From contig NZ_JAKLOY010000001.1 of assembly GCF_023652955.1 (NCBI RefSeq), positions 310,001 to 374,000 on the forward strand: a DNA stretch of 64,000 nt. The letters are read 5' to 3'. The notes beneath the pieces are model-generated. The model did not search any database. It had not been told where the DNA came from and worked only from the letters and a program-made list of their open reading frames with translations. The position numbers and the translations under genes are program-made. This DNA comes from Geomonas sp. Red32. Lineage in GTDB: Bacteria; Desulfobacterota; Desulfuromonadia; Geobacterales; Geobacteraceae. Within the stretch, counting starts at the first letter, position 1, and each line of letters begins with the position of its first letter. Shown piece after piece: positions 48,769 through 57,493 of the stretch.

Positions 48769-49669
48769 TTTTCACCACTGCCTTAGAGGGCCTCTTCAGT
48801 TTCCTGCTCTGGGTCAGGACCAGGAGCACGATAATCAGGATACCCTTGATAAGATTCAGATCGTTCGGCGTCATGTTGATGAGGTAGCCGTAGTAGCGCC
48901 CCACGTAGAGAACGCCGTGGAAGCAGACGGAACCGAGCAGCGCGCATAACGTGAGGACGCTGATCCGGTTGCTCTTCATGATCAGGAATTCGCCGATCAT
49001 GACCGAGGCGAGGCCGGAGATGATGATCCCCTGGCCGAGGCCTACGTCGGCGAAACCCAGATACTGCGCGGCGAAGGCGCCGGAAAGGGCCACCAGACCG
49101 TTGGAGAGCCCGAGGCCGATCGCCTTGAGCGTCTTCGGGTTCACCCCCTGGGAAACGACCATCTGCTCGTTGTTCCCCATCGCCCCGATGGTGAGCCCCA
49201 GGTCGGTGCGGAAGAAGAGGTCGAGGAGGAACTTGAGGAGGAGCGCCACCAGCACGAAGAAGACCAGCGACTTGTAGTCGTCCGGCACGATCCCATCCAG
49301 CTTGTCGTTGACGACGGTGAGAACGGTGTCGACGTTGAGAAGCGGCACGTTGGCGCGGTTGCCGAGCACCCGGATGTTGACCGAGTAGAGCATGGTCATG
49401 GTCAGGATACCGGCCAGGAGGTTCGGCACCTTGAGGTGGTTGTGGATGAGAGCCGTGACGTACCCGGCGATGACGCCGCCCGCGAAGGCGAGCAGGAGAG
49501 CCAGCCAGAGGTTGACCCCGGCCAGGATGCAGGTGGCCATGATCGCCGCGCCGAGCGGGAACGAGCCGTCCACCGTGAGGTCGGGGAAGTCGAGCACCCG
49601 GAAGGAGATGAAGACCCCGAGCACCATGATTCCGTAAATGAGTCCTTCTACGAAGATACCTTCAATCAT
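48761..49669 (-). CDS. ABC transporter permease (TrpY-like)
   Basis: This 302-residue membrane protein has eight or more hydrophobic segments. Typical family features are the N-terminal GLIYGIMVLGVFISFRVLDF, the PDLTVDGSFPLGAA segment and GLSNGLVALSGAFAAQYLGF. It is the second gene of the leftward ABC operon, behind the binding protein, with a hairpin in the 91-base gap. Confidence 0.9.
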   Translation of the reverse strand: MIEGIFVEGLIYGIMVLGVFISFRVLDFPDLTVDGSFPLGAAIMATCILAGVNLWLALLLAFAGGVIAGYVTALIHNHLKVPNLLAGILTMTMLYSVNIRVLGNRANVPLLNVDTVLTVVNDKLDGIVPDDYKSLVFFVLVALLLKFLLDLFFRTDLGLTIGAMGNNEQMVVSQGVNPKTLKAIGLGLSNGLVALSGAFAAQYLGFADVGLGQGIIISGLASVMIGEFLIMKSNRISVLTLCALLGSVCFHGVLYVGRYYGYLINMTPNDLNLIKGILIIVLLVLTQSRKLKRPSKAVVKND

Positions 49670-49706
49670 GACGACGCTGTTTCCTTGTTCTTTTATCAGA
49701 GCGAAA

Positions 49707-49741
49707 CCCCGTGACCTCCATTTTGCGGAAGGACACGGGGC
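49707..49741 (-). promoter_or_regulatory. Intercistronic hairpin behind the binding-protein gene
   Basis: ACCCCGTG and CACGGGGC pair over a 17-base loop between the binding-protein stop and the permease start. No U-run follows, so it is more likely a 3'-end stabiliser that raises binding-protein levels. Confidence 0.5.
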
Positions 49742-49760
49742 CTCTTGGACTACGTGATGA

Positions 49761-50750
49761 TTACTTCTTTACGAGCTTGCCGTTCTGGACGATCTTGTTC
49801 GCGGTCTTGACCAGGTTGGGCGGAACGCTCAGCCCCAGCTTTTTCGCCACGTCCAGGTTGATGAGGAGGTCGACGTCCGAGGCCTTGGTCATGAAGCGGG
49901 TCGGCATCTGGTCGGGGCGCTTTCCTTTGAGGATCTCGGCCACCATCCTGCCGGTGACCCGTCCCATCTTGTAGTAGTCGAAGCCCCAGGCGGCCAGCAC
50001 CGGGAATTTCTCGGCGGAGCTCGGGTCGGCCGACATGACCGGCACCTTGTTCTTCATCGCGACGTCGGTCACCGCGGAGAGTGCCGAGACCACGGTGTTG
50101 TCGGTGGAGATGTAGATGGCGTCGACCCTCCTGATGATCGCCTGTACGGCCTCCTTCACCTCAGAGGACTTGGAGACGGTGGTCTCGACGTACTCGATGT
50201 GGAGATCCTTGCAGGCCTGCTTGACGACGCCGGCCAGCACCACCGCGTTCTCCTCGGAGCTGGTGTAGATGTGGCCAAGGCGCTTCACCTTTTTCATCTT
50301 GAGGAGCAGTTCGATCTGCTGTTTGACCGGGGTCATGTCGGAGACGCCGGTCACATAGCGGGGGCTCTTGGTGAGCGACCTGACCAGCCCGGCCTTGACC
50401 GGGTCGGTGACGGCGGAGAAGATCACCGGGGTGGTCTTCAGGGTGTTGACCAGGGCCTGGGCGGTGGGAGTGGCGATGCCGACCGCTACGGCGACCTTTT
50501 CGGACTTGAACTTGTTGGCGATGGAAGCGGCGGTATTGGAGTCGCCGTTGGCATTCTGGAGGTCGTACTGGACGTTAACCTTCTCGGCAGCCAGCTCGTC
50601 CTGGATCCCTTTCTCGACGGCGTCGAGGGCGGGATGGGAAACTATCTTCGAGACCCCGATCAGAGCCTTGCCGGCGGGGGCGGCAACGGCCGAAGAAACA
50701 GAGAGGGCGACTGCAAGTACGGCGGATGCCAGAGTAACTAGTTTTCTCAC
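49761..50750 (-). CDS. ABC transporter substrate-binding protein (TrpX/DUF534 family)
   Basis: This 329-residue secreted protein starts with a signal peptide (KLVTLASAVLAVALSVSSAVA). The family pattern follows: LIGVSKIVSHPALDAVEKGI, NANGDSNTAASIANKF, VAVGIATPTAQAL and GHIYTSSEENAV. It starts with GTG preceded by AGGAGTTGACCC. It is the first gene of the leftward three-gene ABC operon. The ligand could be tryptophan or another small aromatic; this is not readable here. Confidence 0.9.
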   Translation of the reverse strand: MRKLVTLASAVLAVALSVSSAVAAPAGKALIGVSKIVSHPALDAVEKGIQDELAAEKVNVQYDLQNANGDSNTAASIANKFKSEKVAVAVGIATPTAQALVNTLKTTPVIFSAVTDPVKAGLVRSLTKSPRYVTGVSDMTPVKQQIELLLKMKKVKRLGHIYTSSEENAVVLAGVVKQACKDLHIEYVETTVSKSSEVKEAVQAIIRRVDAIYISTDNTVVSALSAVTDVAMKNKVPVMSADPSSAEKFPVLAAWGFDYYKMGRVTGRMVAEILKGKRPDQMPTRFMTKASDVDLLINLDVAKKLGLSVPPNLVKTANKIVQNGKLVKK

Positions 50751-51113
50751 GGGTCAACTCCTATTCCATTGTATTTTCCAGCCAGCGATCCAAAAGGTCC
50801 TCTGGTCAGAATGTCATGCCAATCGCGAGAGAATACCACCGCACCAGATACTGCGTCAACGGCTTTATCAGCCACAACGAACAATTGGTTGCCGCGGCCA
50901 AATAGCACGAAACACAGGAAAATCCGCCGGGCTTCTATCGCAACCACGACAAGGTCCAGCACCGCACGCTGCCGTTCCGCGTTCGGCTCGATGCCGGGTC
51001 CCGTTCCATCCGCAACCAAAACTATAGGGGTTGCATTCGGAGAAACAAAAGTTAGTATTTGCTAATACGCCACAGTAAACGTCCGCCCGCGCGGCGGAAG
51101 GGGGTGACACCAA
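50751..51113. other. Intergenic region with promoter and two weak coding-like frames
   Basis: Besides the TrpX-like promoter, this region has a minus-strand open frame (51019-50747, TTG start, 90 residues, LDLVVVAIEARRIFLCFVLF) that overlaps the binding-protein start. It also has a plus-strand frame from 50815 (MPIAREYHRTRYCVNGFISH) broken by a TAG. Neither has a ribosome site or a family match. They may be gene remnants or chance. Confidence 0.35.
50830..50859 (-). promoter_or_regulatory. Promoter of the TrpXYZ-like ABC operon
   Basis: On the minus strand TTGACG (50859-50854), an 18-bp spacer and TATTCT (50835-50830) give a good sigma-70 match, with a leader of about 75 nt to the GTG start. 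Confidence 0.6.
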
Positions 51114-51488
51114 ATGTCCATGCTATTCATCACAATCGACCTTACCGGAAAAGACGCCGTTTTCATCAGCAACTGCTATCGCTACCACAGCGGTTTGGCC
51201 AACTTAGCGTTGTACCGGAACCCGCCCGCCGGCCTCCCCAGCCTTGAACAGGCCAAGGAGAGAATCGACGCCTTGCAGGCAGCGTTCGAGGGTGGGACGA
51301 CCGGAAATCGAGTGCATATCGAGCTACGCAAGATAGCCCGCCGCGATGTCACGGACATGTTCAAAAGGATCATCAGCTACTTACAGTCGGTGGCAACCGA
51401 CGAGGATATCCCGGCACTCATTCAGTCGGGGTTTGGGGTACGGCGCTTCGGCGCTCGCAAGAAAGCTGCCCCCGCACCGGCCGTCTGA
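51114..51488 (+). CDS. Conserved-looking hypothetical protein
   Basis: This 124-residue protein has no signal peptide or membrane segment. It is mostly helical: CYRYHSGLANLALYRNPPAG, then LEQAKERIDALQAAFEGG, then RRDVTDMFKRIISYLQSVAT and a basic tail. GGGGGTGA lies upstream of the ATG. I recall similar small helical hypothetical proteins in Geobacter, but know no function. It is flanked by a long gene-poor region. Confidence 0.65.
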   Translation: MSMLFITIDLTGKDAVFISNCYRYHSGLANLALYRNPPAGLPSLEQAKERIDALQAAFEGGTTGNRVHIELRKIARRDVTDMFKRIISYLQSVATDEDIPALIQSGFGVRRFGARKKAAPAPAV

Positions 51489-52434
51489 GATTCCGCCGCA
51501 TCAGGTCGCCTGCCCACCCTTTGGGGAGGGCAGGCGCTCCCACCAATCACGTCTGCTCGCCCAGTCTACCGACATCTAACGTCAATATCCCCAATTGCCA
51601 TTGCTACCAGACAGGTTACCGGCATCGGTCTCTAAATAGGCTTGCTTGAGCTGATAGGCAACCATTATTACGATGTCCGTCGCCCGGCTTGGTCGTTGGA
51701 TGCTGAAGGCCGGTCTTGCGCCAGCGATGCGGCCCCTCTCCGCACCGATTTCAGGACTTGAGATGACGATGTTTGGTGGTGCATACCTGTTGGCAATTCC
51801 TCGGACACCACGTAGTACCCCGCCCCTCCAAGGTTAATCTAGCGACCTGCGATAACTTAGTCCCCCGATGATCATCATCAGTCCTGGGATACCCATAGGT
51901 AGTCCTAAGACGCCTATAGTAAGCGCTACGATACCTACGAGCCCCTTATCATCACCGTCACCGAGTCGAAGGATTGCGATCTGCATCTTGACCATTCCTT
52001 TTGTAGCACGAGAAATTCTCGTGTCTGGGGTTGTGAAGACCATCCACGTCATATCCAATGCTATCGTCAAGGTAAAGAGTGCGGGCGGAGGAGTAAGTAA
52101 GCCATCTAAGACCTCGCCGCCGCGACGGGTACCGCTTAAGGAGATGATTGTTGCGCTCGATAAATGGACAACCGGTGTGAGTAGAGGGGTCAACTCCGGC
52201 AATCGTTCTTCCCGAAAGAGCGGAGAAGGCGATCACAGGACTAACCAAACCTGTCGCAAGGACCAACCATGCCTATCGCAGGACCAAGCCCGCCATGCCA
52301 CCGCCGACGAAGAGATGTGCTGACTTCTTAACCTACACTCAAGCAGACCTCAGGGCTGTATCTTCGTAGCGGGAAGGAGGACGGGCCACGTGGAGGGAAG
52401 GGGCATGGAGAGGGAATTTGCAATCAGAAAGAAG
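51489..52434. other. Long gene-poor stretch, possible decayed gene on the minus strand
   Basis: No gene can be called with confidence. A minus-strand frame (52202-51834, 122 residues) ends with a plausible membrane segment (VGIVALTIGVLGLPMGIPGL). After its TAA the same frame stays open for about 80 further codons (to about 51582), containing SSPEIGAERGRIAGARPAFS and MVAYQLKQAYLETDAGNLSG. Around 52230-52300 there are three imperfect ~22-bp direct repeats (GGTCCTGCGATAGG-like). The pattern suggests a broken coding region, but chance is possible. Confidence 0.35.
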
Positions 52435-52532
52435 AAAAGGCACTTACGCGGTTATCGTAAGTGCCTTTTCTGTAGGTAGCTGTATGGTGCCCAGGACGGA
52501 ATCGAACCGCCGACACGAGGATTTCCAATCCT
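52431..52532. repeat. 102-bp direct repeat, left copy
   Basis: This segment matches 60083-60185 at all but one substitution and one deleted base. It contains the tRNA-Phe terminator hairpin and the 3' part of tRNA-Phe. Both copies have the same orientation and bound a 7.6-kb segment, as attachment sites of an integrated element would. Confidence 0.93.
52435..52469 (-). terminator. Copy of the tRNA-Phe terminator
   Basis: AAAAGGCACTTAC and GTAAGTGCCTTTT pair around a 9-base loop. It is identical to the hairpin at 60087-60121. Confidence 0.85.
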
Positions 52533-52536
52533 GGGC
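52485..52536 (-). pseudogene. Decayed tRNA-Phe copy
   Basis: Compared with the intact 76-nt gene at 60137-60212, this 52-nt copy keeps both sides of the acceptor stem (GCCCAGG and CCTGGGC) and CCA. It lacks 23 nt covering the D arm and part of the anticodon stem, has lost one C at the T-stem, and has GGA where the GAA anticodon was. The deletion lies between two AGG triplets, as expected for slippage. It cannot make a working tRNA. Confidence 0.85.
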
Positions 52537-52559
52537 ACCGCGGGGTAACCGTTTGATAG

Positions 52560-52610
52560 CAAAAAGTGCTACGTGAAGCGTGACTACGCAGTCACTCCCC
52601 TTAAGAGCAC
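52560..52610 (-). terminator. Terminator of the redox operon
   Basis: On the minus strand GTGCT (52610-52606) pairs with AGCAC (52570-52566), enclosing an inner perfect hairpin GTGACT-N4-AGTCAC (52580-52595), and is followed by TTTTT. It lies 60-110 bases past the CDGSH stop codon. Confidence 0.7.
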
Positions 52611-52669
52611 CTCCCACACGCTCAGGATACCACCCGATCAGGTCTGCAACGGACGTGTGTAGGCGTCCG

Positions 52670-52903
52670 CTATTTTGCGTGGCTTCCGTCGCAGTACGGG
52701 CTATTGGCGGTTTTTCCGCAGTTGCACAGGTGAACCTCCCTCTTCTCCTTGACCTCGAAGGCGATCGGAGTAAGGCCGGTCCCGTGGTGGGCACCGCTGC
52801 AAAACGGCTGGTTGGTGGATTTGCCGCAGGCGCAGCGGTAGTAGGTTCCGGGCTCGAGTTCGATGGCAATGGGCTTGTTGGGGGTGATGACGACGTCGCT
52901 CAT
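52670..52903 (-). CDS. CDGSH iron-sulphur domain protein, two motifs
   Basis: This 77-residue protein carries two CDGSH-type cluster sites: CACGKSTNQPFCSGAHH and CNCGKTANSPYCDGSH, each giving three Cys and one His for a [2Fe-2S] cluster. Tandem CDGSH proteins are small electron-transfer or redox-sensing proteins. AAGGAGCC lies before the ATG. It is the last gene of the sigma-54 operon. Confidence 0.92.
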   Translation of the reverse strand: MSDVVITPNKPIAIELEPGTYYRCACGKSTNQPFCSGAHHGTGLTPIAFEVKEKREVHLCNCGKTANSPYCDGSHAK

Positions 52904-52985
52904 GTTTGGCTCCTTTTTGTTTGGTTGTTCTGCTGGTGATTGAGTCCTGTATCGGCTCAAACCCGCCAGACAGTTGAAATTCCGG

Positions 52986-53153
52986 TCACAGCGCCTGTGG
53001 CAGGCAGACGTTTTTGACCGAGTTCGCCACGCTTCCGCAGTTTTCACACCGGACGGTCGGATGGTCGGTGACCTGTCTGAGAATCTCCCACTCCTGCTGG
53101 CTTTCCAATTCGCACAGATGCCCTTGGTGTTCCTGTTGAGAGCAGCAACTCAT
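52986..53153 (-). CDS. 55-residue Cys-rich small protein
   Basis: The frame starts MSCCSQQEHQGHLCELESQQ and ends RCENCGSVANSVKNVCLPQA plus L. It has six Cys, including CC at the N-terminus and a CxxC followed by a lone Cys, a likely metal or Fe-S ligand set. GGAG lies 7 bases before the ATG. It lies between the oxidoreductase beta gene (53-base gap) and the CDGSH gene (82-base gap), so it is probably an operon member. I know no family. Confidence 0.7.
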   Translation of the reverse strand: MSCCSQQEHQGHLCELESQQEWEILRQVTDHPTVRCENCGSVANSVKNVCLPQAL

Positions 53154-53206
53154 AGATTATCTCCGATTGACCTGACGCCTCCTTGGGGGCGATGGCCAAT
53201 TGTTCT

Positions 53207-54250
53207 TTACCTGTATTTGGCGTTGATCTTTTCCAGCGCCTCCTTCGAGGGGCGTAATTTTTCGTCCGGCAGCTTGACAAGCGGCGTGACAACGAGCATT
53301 TCGTGCTCGGCAAACGCTTGCCGCCCTTCGTTCACATACAGCAGCCCCGTAGTGAAGACCTTCCCGTTCCTCTCTTCCTCGAGCAACGTGACGGCTCCCA
53401 TCCGGTCGGTCGGATCGTACTCCTTGCCAGTCTTCTTAAGGCGGATCACCGATCCGTCGTGCAACTCAACCTCCCTGACCGTCCCCGGTTCATAGTCGGC
53501 CCGGATCTCCTCGTGGTCCATGGGGAGAAAGTTGATCTCGTGCAGCGGCAGGTCGTGCTCCTTGCCCCAGGAATAACTTTTGGTGGAGCCTTCGCCATTA
53601 TTGAAGGAGACACAGGGGCTGATGACGTTCAAAACGGCAGTGCCGCGGTGGGAGAACGCCGCTTTGAGAAGCTCCTGCAGCTGCCTCGGATCGCCTGCGA
53701 AGGAGCGGGCGACGAAGCCGCAGCCGGCCATGATCGCCTCCAGGCAGAGGTCCAGCGGCGGCAGTTCGTTCACCCCTTTATGCTTCAGCTTCTGCCCCAG
53801 ATCTGCGGTCGCGGAGAGCTGCCCTTTCGTCAGGCCGTAGACTCCGTTGTTCATTATGATGTAGACCATGTCGACGTTGCGGCGCAGCAGGTGCTTGAAC
53901 TGGCCGAGGCCGATGGAGCCGGTGTCCCCGTCCCCGCTGACGCCGATGGCGATGAGATCGCTGTTGACGGTGGTCGCGCCGGTGGCCAGCGACGGCATGC
54001 GCCCGTGCAGGCCGTTGATGCCATGCGAGCGGCCGAGGAAGTAGGTCGGGCTCTTGCTGGAACAGCCGATGCCGCTGAACTTGGCGACGCGGGTCATGTC
54101 CAGCGAGAGGTCGTAGGCGGCACCGACGATCACGTTGGCGATCGCGTTGTGGCCGCAGCCGTTACAGAAGGTGGATTTGGAACCGTTATAGTCGGCCCTG
54201 TTCAAGCCGGGTTGGTTGGCGGTGGCAGAACCCTTGGCAACGTCAGTCAT
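53207..54250 (-). CDS. 2-oxoacid:ferredoxin oxidoreductase, beta subunit
   Basis: This 347-residue subunit has the thiamine diphosphate site SGDGDTGSIGLGQFKHL...IIMNNGVYGLTKGQ, and Cys-containing segments FCNGCGHNAIAN and FSGIGCSSKSP near the N-terminus that hold the [4Fe-4S] cluster. With the alpha subunit it reversibly decarboxylates a 2-oxoacid (pyruvate, 2-oxoglutarate or 2-oxoisovalerate) with ferredoxin. The ATG at 54250 overlaps the alpha stop by 4 bases and follows AAAGGAG. Confidence 0.92.
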   Translation of the reverse strand: MTDVAKGSATANQPGLNRADYNGSKSTFCNGCGHNAIANVIVGAAYDLSLDMTRVAKFSGIGCSSKSPTYFLGRSHGINGLHGRMPSLATGATTVNSDLIAIGVSGDGDTGSIGLGQFKHLLRRNVDMVYIIMNNGVYGLTKGQLSATADLGQKLKHKGVNELPPLDLCLEAIMAGCGFVARSFAGDPRQLQELLKAAFSHRGTAVLNVISPCVSFNNGEGSTKSYSWGKEHDLPLHEINFLPMDHEEIRADYEPGTVREVELHDGSVIRLKKTGKEYDPTDRMGAVTLLEEERNGKVFTTGLLYVNEGRQAFAEHEMLVVTPLVKLPDEKLRPSKEALEKINAKYR

Positions 54251-56094
54251 GCTTTCTCCTTTGCCTCGTGCGCCAGGACCGATCCGCTGATCCAAGTAGC
54301 GGTCAGAGGGAGCCCGTCGCACTTCGCTATCGAGACGAGGCGGCCGGCCACGGCCGGGGCATGTAGTTGCACCAGTTGGTGCATCTGCCCGTCCAGGTTG
54401 TTCTCGACCACGTATACCCGCTCATGGTTGCCGATGAATTCCACCAGGCTCTGCTCCAGCGGGAGCGCGCGCACCCTCAGGTAGGAGGTCGGAACCCCCG
54501 TCCCCTCCAGAAGGGCCCGCGCCTCCTGTACGGCGAGGTCGTTGCTCCCGTAGGAGACGAGGCCCACCTCGGCGTGGGCGGTCAGTTCGGTGACCGGCCC
54601 CGGGACGATGCTGCGCGCGTGGTCGTGCTTTTTCGCCAGCCGGGCCAGGTTCGCCGCCCAGACCTCGGGGCGTTCGCTGTAGGCGGCCGCCTCGTCGTGG
54701 CCGGTCCCCCGGGTGAAGTACCCCGCCGCCGGATGGCCCGTGCCGGGAAGGGTACGGTAGCCGATGCCGTCTCCGTCGGCATCGGCGTAGCGCTGCCATG
54801 CCCCGTTCAAGCGGGTGAGATCTTCTGCGGAGAGGACTTTACCGCGATCGAGCGGTTTGTCGGGGTACTCGAAGGGGCGGGCCGGCCAGAGGTTGGTTCC
54901 CAGGTCCAGATCGCTCAGGACGATGACCAACGTCTGCAGGCGTTCCGCGAGATCGAGTGCGCTGCCGCCGAATTCGAAACATTCGGCGATCGATGCGGGG
55001 ATCAGGCAGACATGCCGGCCGTCGCCGTGACCGAGGGTGTACGCGGCGAGCAGATCCCCCTGTGCCACCCGCGTCGGCAGGCCGGTGGCCGGCCCCATCC
55101 GCTGCACGTCCCAGATCACCGCAGGGATTTCCGCGAAATAGGAGTACCCCGCGAATTCCGCCATCAGCGAAAGGCCGGGTCCCGAGGTCGAGGTCATCGA
55201 ACGCGCCCCTGCCCACCCCGCGCCGACCACCATGCCGATGGCCGCCAGTTCGTCTTCGGTCTGCACGATAGAATAGGTCGCCCTCCCCTCGCCATCGCAG
55301 CGCAGCTCCGGGAGGTACTCGCTCAGGTTATCCACTATGGAGGTCGCCGGCGTGATGGGATACCACCCCACGAACTGCACCCCTCCGAAGACCGCGCCGA
55401 GCGCTGCGGCGCTGTTGCCGGTGATCAGGAAGGTTCCCTCGGTCTTGTCCATCCGTTCGACACGGAAGGGGTCGGTCTTGGCCATCTGCGCGGCCGCCCG
55501 CTGGTAGGCGGCCTTGGCAACACCGAGATTCAGGGCGACCGCCTTCTCCTTGCCGTTCAGGTTGTAGGCCAGGGCCTCCTCGATCTCCGCCAAGCCGATG
55601 CCGAGCAGATACGCCAGCGTGCCGACGTACACCATGTTGGCGACGTACGGCCTGAGCCTGGTTTCGGCGCCGGACTGCTGGACCAGTTCGTTCACTGGCA
55701 TCGGGTAGTAGGTCACGTCGTCGCGCCTTGCCACGGGCTCTTCCTCCCCCGGATAGAGGCAGATGCCACCAGGCTCCAGCGTCCTGACATCTTCCTGGAT
55801 GGTCGCCCTGTTCATCGCCACCAGGATCCGGGTCTCGTCGCAGCGGGCGAGAAAACCGTCACGGTTCACCCGGATGGTGAACCAGGTGGGGAGCCCCTGG
55901 ATGTTGGAGGGGAAGATGTTCTTGCCGCTGACCGGGACACCCATCTTGTGGATGGCCCGCAGCAGCGTGTTGTTGGCGGTCTGGCTCCCGGAGCCGTTCA
56001 CGGTGGCCACGGTGATGGAGAAGTCGTTGACCACCCCCCCTCGACCGGGGCCGACGGTCGCGGGGGGATCGGCATTCGAGACGGCAACGCTCAT
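54247..56094 (-). CDS. 2-oxoacid:acceptor oxidoreductase, fused gamma-alpha subunit
   Basis: This 615-residue protein joins a gamma domain (about 20-190: TVATVNGSGSQTANNTLLRA, FPSNIQGLPTWFTIRVN) to an alpha domain (from about 225: ITGNSAAALGAVFGGVQFVG, YPITPATSIVDNLSEYLP, TSTSGPGLSLMAEFAGYS). This is the KorA-type arrangement. There is no ferredoxin-like delta domain in either gene, so an external electron carrier is needed; the neighbouring Fe-S proteins are candidates. The substrate is not readable. Confidence 0.91.
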   Translation of the reverse strand: MSVAVSNADPPATVGPGRGGVVNDFSITVATVNGSGSQTANNTLLRAIHKMGVPVSGKNIFPSNIQGLPTWFTIRVNRDGFLARCDETRILVAMNRATIQEDVRTLEPGGICLYPGEEEPVARRDDVTYYPMPVNELVQQSGAETRLRPYVANMVYVGTLAYLLGIGLAEIEEALAYNLNGKEKAVALNLGVAKAAYQRAAAQMAKTDPFRVERMDKTEGTFLITGNSAAALGAVFGGVQFVGWYPITPATSIVDNLSEYLPELRCDGEGRATYSIVQTEDELAAIGMVVGAGWAGARSMTSTSGPGLSLMAEFAGYSYFAEIPAVIWDVQRMGPATGLPTRVAQGDLLAAYTLGHGDGRHVCLIPASIAECFEFGGSALDLAERLQTLVIVLSDLDLGTNLWPARPFEYPDKPLDRGKVLSAEDLTRLNGAWQRYADADGDGIGYRTLPGTGHPAAGYFTRGTGHDEAAAYSERPEVWAANLARLAKKHDHARSIVPGPVTELTAHAEVGLVSYGSNDLAVQEARALLEGTGVPTSYLRVRALPLEQSLVEFIGNHERVYVVENNLDGQMHQLVQLHAPAVAGRLVSIAKCDGLPLTATWISGSVLAHEAKEKA

Positions 56095-56182
56095 ACGGTA
56101 AACCTCGCTTTGACGTACTGGTTGATGAGGCTGAAAGCGGTGCCCCTTCCCTGAAGAGCCGCTTTCAGCCTCGCGGTGATCG

Positions 56183-56785
56183 CTATTTGAAGAGTTTCAC
56201 CCGGCCCGCCAGAGGCTGGAATTCCTTCTCGGCAGGCTGACCGACCGGCTTACCGAAAGGCATCTGGGCGATCAGCCTCCAGGTGGCGGGGACGCCCCAG
56301 GCCTCTTTTACCGCCTCGTCGATGATCGGGTTGTAGTGCTGAAGCGTCGCTCCGAACCCCTCCTGTTCGAGGGCGGTCCAGATGGCGAACTGCAGCATGG
56401 CCGATGATTGGCTGGCCCAGACCGGAAAGTTCTCCCTGTACAGGGGAAACTTCTGCTGCAGCCCTTCGACCACGCTGGTATCCTCGAAATAGAGGATGGA
56501 GCCGTACCCGCTGCGGAACGCCCCGTCGATCTTGGCTTCGGTAGCCGGGAACCCCTCCGGCGCCACGATCTTCATCAGTTCCGCCTTGGTCAGGTCCCAG
56601 AGCCGGTCATGATGGTCGCCCAGGAGGATGACCACCCTCCCCCCCTGCGAATTGAACGATGACGGCACGTGCTTTACCGCCTCGCCGACGATCTCCTCGA
56701 TCCGCTCGTCGGTGGCGACCGGGTCTTTGGAGAGAGCGTAGTAGGACCTCCGGCTCTTCACGGCCTCAAAAAATGATCTGCTCAT
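56183..56785 (-). CDS. Nitroreductase family protein
   Basis: This 200-residue FMN protein belongs to the subgroup close to YdgI/HBN1. FFEAVKSRRSYYALSKDPVA binds the FMN phosphate, SSFNSQGGRVVILLGDHHDRL follows, and MLQFAIWTALEQEGFGATLQ and the C-terminal WRLIAQMPFGKP complete the fold. It reduces nitro compounds, quinones or similar electrophiles with NAD(P)H. It lies 88 bases before the oxidoreductase alpha gene and 41 bases after YceI. Confidence 0.9.
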   Translation of the reverse strand: MSRSFFEAVKSRRSYYALSKDPVATDERIEEIVGEAVKHVPSSFNSQGGRVVILLGDHHDRLWDLTKAELMKIVAPEGFPATEAKIDGAFRSGYGSILYFEDTSVVEGLQQKFPLYRENFPVWASQSSAMLQFAIWTALEQEGFGATLQHYNPIIDEAVKEAWGVPATWRLIAQMPFGKPVGQPAEKEFQPLAGRVKLFK

Positions 56786-56826
56786 AAAAGATTCCCCTTG
56801 ATTGGCCTAGTGATCCCTGAGACCGC

Positions 56827-57450
56827 CTACTTCAACTGCTGAAGCAGGGCCGTGTTGTCCTTATCCTTGATCATCTCGATCTCCAGGATGATGACGATGT
56901 CGTTGCCGATCAGCACCCCGCCGGTCTCCAGGGTCTTGTTCCAGACCAGCCCGAAATCCTGGCGATTGATCCTGGTGGTGGCGGTGGCCCCGCGACGGAG
57001 GTTGCCCCACGGGTCCTTGCTCTCCCTGGTAGGCCCATCAACGGTGAGCACCACCTCCTTGGTCACGCCGTGCAGGGTCAGGTCCCCGGTGACTTTGAGT
57101 TTGCCCTTGCCCGCTTTGGCCACGGTTTTCGACACGAAGGTCATGGCCGGGTACTTGGCGACGTCGAAGAAGTCGGCGCTCCTCAGGTGTTCGTCACGCT
57201 TGGCAACGTTCGTGTTGATGGAGGCGGTATCTATGCTGATCTCCACCCGGGACTTGGTGATGTCCTTGTCGTTGATGGTCACGGTCCCGGTATGCTTCAG
57301 GAAGTTGCCGTTCACCGTGGAAACCATCATGTGTTTCACCTTGAAGCCGATGGTGGTGTGGTCCGGGTCGATGCTCCAGTTGGAAGCAAGGGCAATGGTC
57401 GGCATGACCAGTGCGAGGAATGTGGTGATGCTTGCGACGATGCGTTTCAT
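56827..57450 (-). CDS. YceI family periplasmic protein
   Basis: This 207-residue protein has a signal peptide (MKRIVASITTFLALVMPTIALA). The YceI lipocalin-like barrel follows, from NWSIDPDHTTIGFKVKHMMV through KYPAMTFVSKTVA and LTLHGVTKEVVLTVDGP, to DFGLVWNKTLETGGVLIGND. YceI proteins bind long isoprenoid chains such as quinones. AGGAGAGAG precedes the ATG. Its partner genes are quinone- or electrophile-reducing enzymes, which fits a quinone-linked role. Confidence 0.93.
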   Translation of the reverse strand: MKRIVASITTFLALVMPTIALASNWSIDPDHTTIGFKVKHMMVSTVNGNFLKHTGTVTINDKDITKSRVEISIDTASINTNVAKRDEHLRSADFFDVAKYPAMTFVSKTVAKAGKGKLKVTGDLTLHGVTKEVVLTVDGPTRESKDPWGNLRRGATATTRINRQDFGLVWNKTLETGGVLIGNDIVIILEIEMIKDKDNTALLQQLK

Positions 57451-57493
57451 ACTCTCTCCTTTCGCTGTTTGCGCGGTTATCCTTCCCGTTCAG

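Noticed and set aside
52485-52536. A second functional tRNA-Phe
   Set aside because: The D arm and part of the anticodon stem are missing and the anticodon position reads GGA, so it cannot fold as a tRNA.
54367-56154. Plus-strand open frame of about 600 residues
   Set aside because: Antisense shadow of the KorA-type gene.
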